Shown here: positions 13,993 to 19,093 of the stretch, piece by piece
Numbering within the stretch: position 1 is the stretch's first letter
Layout of the letters: every line of letters begins with the position of its first letter
Assembly: GCA_015232935.1 (NCBI GenBank)
Contig: JADFYT010000013.1
Span: 1 to 19,093 of the forward strand
Origin: Desulfamplus sp.
GTDB lineage: Bacteria > Desulfobacterota > Desulfobacteria > Desulfobacterales > Desulfobacteraceae
Length of the DNA: 19,093 nucleotides
Direction of reading: 5' to 3'
Program-made: the position numbers and the translations under genes
Notes under the pieces: generated by a model
The model's database searches: none
What the model was told of the DNA's origin: nothing
Seen by the model: only the letters and a program-made list of their open reading frames with translations

Positions 13993-14018
13993 TTCAGCCG
14001 CGGATGAATGTGACGCTA
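13993..14018 (+). repeat. TTCAGCC palindrome repeat, copy 2, covering the kinase start
   Basis: TTCAGCC-GC-GGATGAATGTGACG, a direct repeat of the copy at 13901 with a degraded right arm. The ATG at 14004 lies inside it. Confidence 0.65.
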
Positions 14019-15803
14019 ATAGAAAACAAAAGTGGTGGCATGGTAAATATTGATAATATCTTTGAAGATTTTGAAGATCCCTGTGAGATAAACAGGGATT
14101 TTATCAAACTGCTTGAAAAATATATTCCAGACAGTTCTGTTAAAGTCATCACTGATAGCGGTACTGTTCTCACATCGGAGAAGCCTTTTCCTGACAATGC
14201 CAATGTTTTCACTGCTGACCATATGAAAGATGATGTCAAGCCTCATGCCTGCAATGTTTATTCAGTAAACCTGCCATCCCTTAAAAGCACTCTGTTTTAC
14301 ACCATTGATTCTGTATCAGACACTTATGACTGCCAGATATATGTTGGCAATACAATAGAGCTTTGTGAACAGTTATGCCTTGGCCAGAAGAGAGTTTCAG
14401 AACATCAGGACCTGCTTGGAATCCAGAAGGAGCAGCTTAAACGTCAGGTTGGTGTATTCAAGGAAAAATATGAAGAGATAATGCTGGAGAACCACAGACA
14501 GAACTCTGAATATACTACCCGCCTTAACAGTGAAATTGAAAAAAGGACAGCAGAGCTTCGCGAGGCCAACCGTGATCTTGTTGCCGCACGGGAAAAAGCA
14601 GAATCTGCAAGCGTTGCCAAAAGCGAGTTTCTGGCCAACATGAGCCATGAAATCCGGACGCCCATGAATGGAGTGATCGGAATGGTTGATCTTCTGCTGC
14701 AAACAAAGCTCTCCTCAGAGCAGAGTCACTATGCAGAGGCAATACGTTACAGTGCCGATGCACTTATTGATATAATCAACGACATTCTGGACTACTCCAA
14801 AATTGAAGCAGGCAAACTTGATATCGAGATAATTGATTTTGATCTTGAAAAGATTACAGGCAATATATCTGATATGATGCGTATCAATGCTGCTGGCAAG
14901 GGTCTTGAATTCGCCTGCATTATTGATGATGATGTACCGTGCCTTGTCAAGGGAGATCCGGGAAGGATTCGCCAGGTTCTTTTGAACCTGTGCGGAAATG
15001 CCGTCAAATTTACCGAGAAGGGTAAGGTTGTTCTGCATATATATCTTGTTAAAGACGCCTCTGGTCATGCCACGTTAAGGTTTGATGTCAAGGACACCGG
15101 AATTGGTATTCCCGCAAACAGAATGAATCGTCTGTTCCGCTCATTTTCACAGGTAGATGCCTCAATGAGCCGCAACTATGGAGGTACGGGACTTGGCCTT
15201 GCCATTTCCAGACAACTTACGGAACTTATGGGTGGCACTATCGGCGTCGAGTCAGAAGAGGGCAGGGGGTCAACCTTCTGGTTTACACTGACCTTTGAGA
15301 AACAGCGGCACAATCTGTCAGAGACTGATAAACCTGTCTTGAGGTCAGTTGTTGGTCAAGTAGAGCCTGTCTCCGCGATAAATGCACAAAAGGAACGTCT
15401 TGAATCAATAAAAATACTGCTTGCAGAGGATAATGTAGTTAACCAGAAAGTTGCCATAAGTATTTTGAAGCATCTGGGAATTGAGCATGTTTCCATTGCA
15501 AAGAACGGAGAGGATGCTTTTAATCAGTTTGTCAACAGCCAGTTTGATCTTGTTTTAATGGATGGGCAGATGCCGGTAATGACCGGCCTTGAATCTGCAC
15601 GCAAAATAAGGGAGTACGAGAGGGAAAAGGGGAAAAGCAGAATCCCCATTATCGCCATTACTGCCCATGCAATGAAAGAGGATCGGGATATGTTTATTCA
15701 AAGCGGTATGGATGACTATATCACCAAACCAATAGATCGCCACAAACTTCTTGACGCGATCATGAATTTTACCGTGAAAACACATCCTGGTTTTCATGCT
15801 TGA
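14004..15803 (+). CDS. Hybrid sensor histidine kinase/response regulator
   Basis: A phosphorelay protein of 599 residues. Residues 1-135 are an unrecognised input region with several Cys (27, 83, 110, 121, 125). Residues 135-205 form a coiled coil. HisKA follows with phosphoacceptor H215 (MSHEIRTPMNG), then HATPase_c with the N-box (LLNLCGNAVKF, 326-336), DTGIGIP (364-370) and GGTGLGLA (393-400), then a C-terminal REC domain with E475/D476, phosphoacceptor D520, T553 and K575. No membrane helix is seen, so it is probably cytoplasmic. It lacks an Hpt domain, so a separate one would be needed. The ATG at 14004 lies inside a repeat without a ribosome binding site; ATG 14040 (after GGTGG) is an alternative. 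The last eight codons come from a dispersed repeat. Confidence 0.93.
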   Translation: MNVTLIENKSGGMVNIDNIFEDFEDPCEINRDFIKLLEKYIPDSSVKVITDSGTVLTSEKPFPDNANVFTADHMKDDVKPHACNVYSVNLPSLKSTLFYTIDSVSDTYDCQIYVGNTIELCEQLCLGQKRVSEHQDLLGIQKEQLKRQVGVFKEKYEEIMLENHRQNSEYTTRLNSEIEKRTAELREANRDLVAAREKAESASVAKSEFLANMSHEIRTPMNGVIGMVDLLLQTKLSSEQSHYAEAIRYSADALIDIINDILDYSKIEAGKLDIEIIDFDLEKITGNISDMMRINAAGKGLEFACIIDDDVPCLVKGDPGRIRQVLLNLCGNAVKFTEKGKVVLHIYLVKDASGHATLRFDVKDTGIGIPANRMNRLFRSFSQVDASMSRNYGGTGLGLAISRQLTELMGGTIGVESEEGRGSTFWFTLTFEKQRHNLSETDKPVLRSVVGQVEPVSAINAQKERLESIKILLAEDNVVNQKVAISILKHLGIEHVSIAKNGEDAFNQFVNSQFDLVLMDGQMPVMTGLESARKIREYEREKGKSRIPIIAITAHAMKEDRDMFIQSGMDDYITKPIDRHKLLDAIMNFTVKTHPGFHA

Positions 15804-15836
15804 GGGTGGCCGAATTCCAGCGGCCATGAAAGTTTA
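15776..15836 (+). repeat. Twin-hairpin dispersed repeat, copy 4
   Basis: GAAAA, 10 bases, TTTTC, ATGCTTGAGGGTGGCC, loop, GGCCATGAAAGTTTA. It encodes the last eight residues and stop of the histidine kinase. The distal stem is TGGCC/GGCCA. Confidence 0.75.
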
Positions 15837-15865
15837 GTACGGGAACTGGTCAGAATGCCTGATTG

Positions 15866-15888
15866 AGAGATTTTCCGGTATCTCTTTG
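15866..15888 (+). terminator. Weak terminator-like hairpin after the histidine kinase gene
   Basis: AGAGAT (15866-15871) and ATCTCT (15880-15885) are inverted around 8 bases, followed by TTG. The stem is short. It lies between two twin-hairpin repeats. Confidence 0.35.
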
Positions 15889-15943
15889 AAAATGCGATCC
15901 GGTTTTCATGATTCAGGATATCCAGAACACGGACATCCCGGTT
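15888..15943 (+). repeat. Twin-hairpin dispersed repeat, copy 5
   Basis: GAAAA, 10 bases, TTTTC, ATGATTCAGGATATCC, loop of 7, GGACATCCCGG. It ends at or just before the stop codon of the cyclase gene on the other strand. The distal stem is of the ATCC/GGAC type. Confidence 0.8.
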
Positions 15944-17268
15944 TACTTAAGCAAAGGACTGAGTTTGTAAAGGGAAACGATCTTCTCCTTTCCTTTTAGT
16001 TTTACGTCATCAAGCTGTACAGAGTCAGCCAGGTTTTCAAGGGTATCAAGATGGCTGCTTATCTGGTTATACACGCTGCCGGACAAAAAAATCTCATTGC
16101 TTCCGGCAAGTGACTGAATTCTTTGAGCTGCGTTTACAACATCTCCGATCACCGTATAGTTAAGGTGCTGCTCTGACCCCATGAAACCTGAAACCAGCTC
16201 TCCGTAATTGATGCCAATGGTCATCTCAAGGGGATTATCTATCGAGATTTCTCTTCTCATCTCGATGCCGCTTCTCATCTCGATCCTGTTTTTAATATCA
16301 TAACCCTTTTGGGTTTGAGGATTGGTGCCTTCATGTTTAATGTCCCTGTTAAGTATATTGAGCACTGTGAACATCTCAAGGCTTGCCTTGACAGCGTTAA
16401 GACAGCTTTCAGGATCCTCGATGGGGCTGCCGAAAACAGCCATTATCCCGTCTCCGAGCAGTTTATCCAATGTGCCCTTGTGTCTGAAGATAACAGGAAT
16501 CATGTGTGAAAAAAAACGGTTCAGGAGTATAACAACATCTTCTGGTTCCATGCTTTCGGACAAACTTGTGAATCCCTTTAAATCAACAAACATGACGGCG
16601 ACCTGTTTTTTTTCTCCGCCGAGCCTGAGTTTTCCCTTTTTGAATATCTCGGCAATTACATTTTTTGAAAAAAAACGACTTAACTGAATCATTTGCTTCT
16701 CTTCATCTAACTTGCCATAATACAGCCTTAGAAATACCATGTTGTTATACAGATGGTCACAGACAATGCTGTAAAAAAAACGATTAGCCTGTTCAAACGC
16801 CTTTTTTTCCCTTGAAAAGAGCATTAGCACAGCAATTATCCTTCCTCCTGATAAAATAGGCTGTCCATAAAGCGAATAGTTCAGATCATTGAAAAGATAG
16901 GGTTCATCAAGTGACTCAATCACCATGGTTGTTTTGTCTGATAAAAGTTTATTAAAAAAGGGGATATTTTTAAATGATGTGCAGTCAAAAGGCTCTTCAA
17001 AGTCAGTATAAAAAAAATGGTCTTGTTTAATCTCGTTATCCCTGGAAAAATAGAGTACCGCTGCTGCGAGATTTTTATATTTTTTAATGCATTCAAGATG
17101 TCGTATCCATATAAGATCCTGGTCAATATGGTCAATCTGCTGCATGGTACTGTTCATCTCTTTGATTATGGACAGCTCTCTTATCTTCTCCTCATATTTT
17201 TTTTGAACAGAGAGATAGTTTTGTCTGAATATTTCAAATTGTGCTGTTGTGATACGCGTTTCATTCAT
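15943..17268 (-). CDS. Class III adenylate/guanylate cyclase with an N-terminal GAF-like region
   Basis: This protein would make a cyclic nucleotide, probably cAMP. Residues are numbered from a TTG at 17313. A coiled coil at about 30-60 precedes a GAF-like region (60-200), then the CHD cyclase domain (about 235-450). The metal aspartates are D244 (MFVDLKGFTSLSE) and D288 (LLGDG). K284 is a base-recognition candidate. The catalytic Asn and Arg are N394 and R398 (GDVVNAAQRIQ). I prefer the ATG at 17268, although it has no clear ribosome binding site; the TTG at 17313 would overlap the upstream gene by 8 bases. An extra segment of about 30 residues (328-360) before TIGINYGE contains a duplicated IEMR motif. 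It is probably co-transcribed with the upstream HDOD gene. Confidence 0.9.
   Translation of the reverse strand: MNETRITTAQFEIFRQNYLSVQKKYEEKIRELSIIKEMNSTMQQIDHIDQDLIWIRHLECIKKYKNLAAAVLYFSRDNEIKQDHFFYTDFEEPFDCTSFKNIPFFNKLLSDKTTMVIESLDEPYLFNDLNYSLYGQPILSGGRIIAVLMLFSREKKAFEQANRFFYSIVCDHLYNNMVFLRLYYGKLDEEKQMIQLSRFFSKNVIAEIFKKGKLRLGGEKKQVAVMFVDLKGFTSLSESMEPEDVVILLNRFFSHMIPVIFRHKGTLDKLLGDGIMAVFGSPIEDPESCLNAVKASLEMFTVLNILNRDIKHEGTNPQTQKGYDIKNRIEMRSGIEMRREISIDNPLEMTIGINYGELVSGFMGSEQHLNYTVIGDVVNAAQRIQSLAGSNEIFLSGSVYNQISSHLDTLENLADSVQLDDVKLKGKEKIVSLYKLSPLLK
16253..16288. repeat. 18-bp tandem duplication inside the cyclase gene
   Basis: CTTCTCATCTCGATGCCG (16253-16270) is followed by CTTCTCATCTCGATCCTG (16271-16288). 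On the minus strand it encodes RIEMRSGIEMRRE. It lies in the part of the cyclase domain that is longer than usual and keeps the frame. Confidence 0.85.
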
Positions 17269-17305
17269 AGATATCAGGACTGTTTCCTTCCTATTTTCCC
17301 AAATT

Positions 17306-19093
17306 TCAGCCAACCCGTTTTAAAAGTTCGGTACTTTCACCGAGTATCCTCAGTGTGTCTTCAAAGGCATTTTCAATGAATTTAGTATTGAACTCGTTAA
17401 ACAGTTTTTTCATCATGATCATATGGTCAACCTTGAACAATTGCTTTACCTTCTGGCGTTGTATTCCATCCTGAGCAGAAGCCATATTGACCAGATAGTC
17501 CGCAAATCCAATTATCGCCGCAAATGTGGAGTAGTCATGAGCTGCAGATGGCTGATGGTGAAAGCCGATTGCCTGAACAAGAGAGACTGGAAGATTCCAG
17601 TTGTCGCCGATCATTCGTCCAATCGATCCATGATCCATGCCAAGCAACTCCTGTTCAATGGCACCTGTCTGTATCTCATGGTCTTTTGAGCGCTCCATGA
17701 CCAGTGTATAAAGATCTGAAAAATTTTCTATAAGATATACCTTCCCAAGATCATGCAGAAGCCCCGCTGTAAAGGCACCCATATTTTTCATGTCCGGCAA
17801 GCCCTCACACAGATATTTTGCAACAAGAGCTGTCTCCATGGAGTGTCTCCAGAGTATTTCGGGGTTAATCATCCCTTTTAGATCTGCTTCCAGAAATGAT
17901 TTCGCAAGGGAGAGTCCAAAAGCCATATTTACAACCTCATCTCTGCCAAGTATAACAACCGCGTCCTTGATCGAGTTCATCTGTCCGGATCGTCCATAAA
18001 AAGGAGAGTTTACTATTTTAAGTATCTTGATCGTCAATGAGGGATCTATCAGAATGATTTCAGCAATATCATCCGCATCAGATTCAGGGTCTGACGCAAC
18101 GTTATATACTCGTAATGCGATGTCCGGTATATTGAAAATGGTTTCTATACGGTTTAGTGCACCAATGATCTGCTTATGGTTATGACCGCGCTCTTTGAGG
18201 TTTTCCACAAGCTGCATTTCGCTTATGACTCTGCGAACCTTTTTTTTTGCAGTCTCAACATCTGCCTGTTCAGACTGGTTCTTGATTTTTTCAGCTAAAA
18301 ATGGTGTCAAGGGGGAATCATGAGGAAGTTTCAGGAAGAATTTTTTCTGGTCTGATATTGATATGCGGCTTAATGCCCCCCATAAGACATCAGGAGGCAG
18401 TGCCGTCAGATCGTTATAAAATTTCCCCCTTGCCTTGTTAAAACAGAGGCTGAACACCTGGATGTCAGAAAGAGATGTCTCTTTTTTGCGTTGCTGAGTA
18501 TTATCTTGAGATGTTTCAACTTTCTGGGAAATGCCGGAGATATCTTTTTTAAATGAAAATACATTTTTCTTTGCAACAGCCATAAGATCATAAAAGGATT
18601 TGCCATCCTCAGGGATAATTGACATTCCAATATTTACAATAATATTACGGTGTATGTGCATCTCCATAAAATTGATTATTTTTTCAAATATAACATCAGA
18701 GCCGTCCCTGTCACTTGCAAAACCCAGAAGTATGAATGTTTTGTCATCAATAACAAAGACCGAGTCGCTGTATCTGAAGGTATCTTCGAGAGCCTCTTTC
18801 TTGCCAAGAATTGAGGGGATCAAAATATCAATATCAACTGGTTCAACGGTAACATAAAAGAGTGTGGTCTCTACGCACGCTCTAAGAGTTTTGCTGAACT
18901 CCTTGGAGATCCATTTTAACTGTTCTTGTGTTATGGTGAAGGGAAGCCTTTTATCCTTGACAACTATTTTTACAGAACACTCTGTCTTTAGTCCCTGCAG
19001 ATGCTTTAGTGCAAGATCCACGTTCTCAAGATTGTTCATGTCTCCCAATATGGCTGGAGGGTGATGAACTATAAAATCAGCTTTTATATCCGG
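17306..19093 (-). CDS. Degenerate GGDEF plus HDOD signalling protein, possibly partial at the window edge
   Basis: Residues are numbered from a TTG at 19048. Residues 60-165 look like a GGDEF domain: RYSDSVFVIDDKTFILL (92-108), then IIVNIGMSIIPEDGKSFYDLM (136-156). The GG[DE]EF motif itself is absent, so diguanylate cyclase activity is not expected. A charged linker follows, then an HDOD domain (about 290-520) with intact HD-type positions H402, H432-D433, H473, H497-H498 and D517, plus HDLGK. The protein may sense or scaffold second-messenger signalling with the cyclase encoded immediately downstream. The frame has no stop up to the window edge (DIKADFIVHHPPAI precedes the TTG). The ATG at 19039 has GGGAG only 2 bases away, so the true start may lie outside the window. 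Confidence 0.87.
   Translation of the reverse strand, partial: PDIKADFIVHHPPAILGDMNNLENVDLALKHLQGLKTECSVKIVVKDKRLPFTITQEQLKWISKEFSKTLRACVETTLFYVTVEPVDIDILIPSILGKKEALEDTFRYSDSVFVIDDKTFILLGFASDRDGSDVIFEKIINFMEMHIHRNIIVNIGMSIIPEDGKSFYDLMAVAKKNVFSFKKDISGISQKVETSQDNTQQRKKETSLSDIQVFSLCFNKARGKFYNDLTALPPDVLWGALSRISISDQKKFFLKLPHDSPLTPFLAEKIKNQSEQADVETAKKKVRRVISEMQLVENLKERGHNHKQIIGALNRIETIFNIPDIALRVYNVASDPESDADDIAEIILIDPSLTIKILKIVNSPFYGRSGQMNSIKDAVVILGRDEVVNMAFGLSLAKSFLEADLKGMINPEILWRHSMETALVAKYLCEGLPDMKNMGAFTAGLLHDLGKVYLIENFSDLYTLVMERSKDHEIQTGAIEQELLGMDHGSIGRMIGDNWNLPVSLVQAIGFHHQPSAAHDYSTFAAIIGFADYLVNMASAQDGIQRQKVKQLFKVDHMIMMKKLFNEFNTKFIENAFEDTLRILGESTELLKRVG

Noticed and set aside
1..19093. tRNA, rRNA, insertion sequence or phage integration site
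   Set aside because: No cloverleaf, rRNA-like segment, transposase/integrase gene or long terminal repeat was recognised by eye; the repeats found are all short.

Overview
The window looks like chromosomal DNA of a Gram-negative, probably anaerobic bacterium of the Desulfobacterota (deltaproteobacterial) type. This is inferred from a moderately AT-rich composition, an enterobacterial-like dipeptide transporter, several signalling genes (HDOD, hybrid histidine kinase, class III cyclase), a bacterial acyl-CoA-binding protein and many small palindromic repeats. No rRNA, tRNA, transposase, phage gene or CRISPR array was seen.

Layout. 1-2137: a cyclophilin (+) converges on a pepP-like Xaa-Pro aminopeptidase (-) whose coding sequence carries a 36-bp tandem repeat. 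2138-11064: a dipeptide ABC transporter operon, dppA-dppB-[KefB/C-type antiporter-DUF3124]-dppC-dppD-dppF, with the antiporter pair between the two permease genes. 11048-11824: a lipoprotein gene overlapping the end of dppF. 11996-12253: acyl-CoA-binding protein. 12417-13842: three overlapping genes, namely a BECR-fold (RelE/barnase-like) nuclease candidate, a DUF2283 protein and an HDOD protein. 14004-15803: a hybrid histidine kinase. 15943 to the window end, minus strand: a class III adenylate/guanylate cyclase preceded by a protein with a degenerate GGDEF domain and an HDOD domain, whose reading frame is open to the window edge.

How the genes fit together. DppA captures dipeptides in the periplasm, DppBC form the channel and DppDF power it. 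The divergent PepP-like enzyme could cleave imported Xaa-Pro peptides. The right half is a signalling cluster of two HDOD proteins, a phosphorelay kinase and a cyclic-nucleotide cyclase.

The most unusual content is non-coding or barely coding. A dispersed twin-hairpin element of about 60 bp (five copies, both orientations, internal spacing fixed to the base, a distal stem that varies while mostly keeping pairing) recurs around the dpp operon and the kinase/cyclase junction. A second palindrome recurs after dppC, at the end of dppD and inside the end of dppF. These elements supply the C-termini of DppF and the histidine kinase, the stop codon of dppD, and the N-terminus of the lipoprotein. Further small repeat families and tandem duplications lie between and inside genes.
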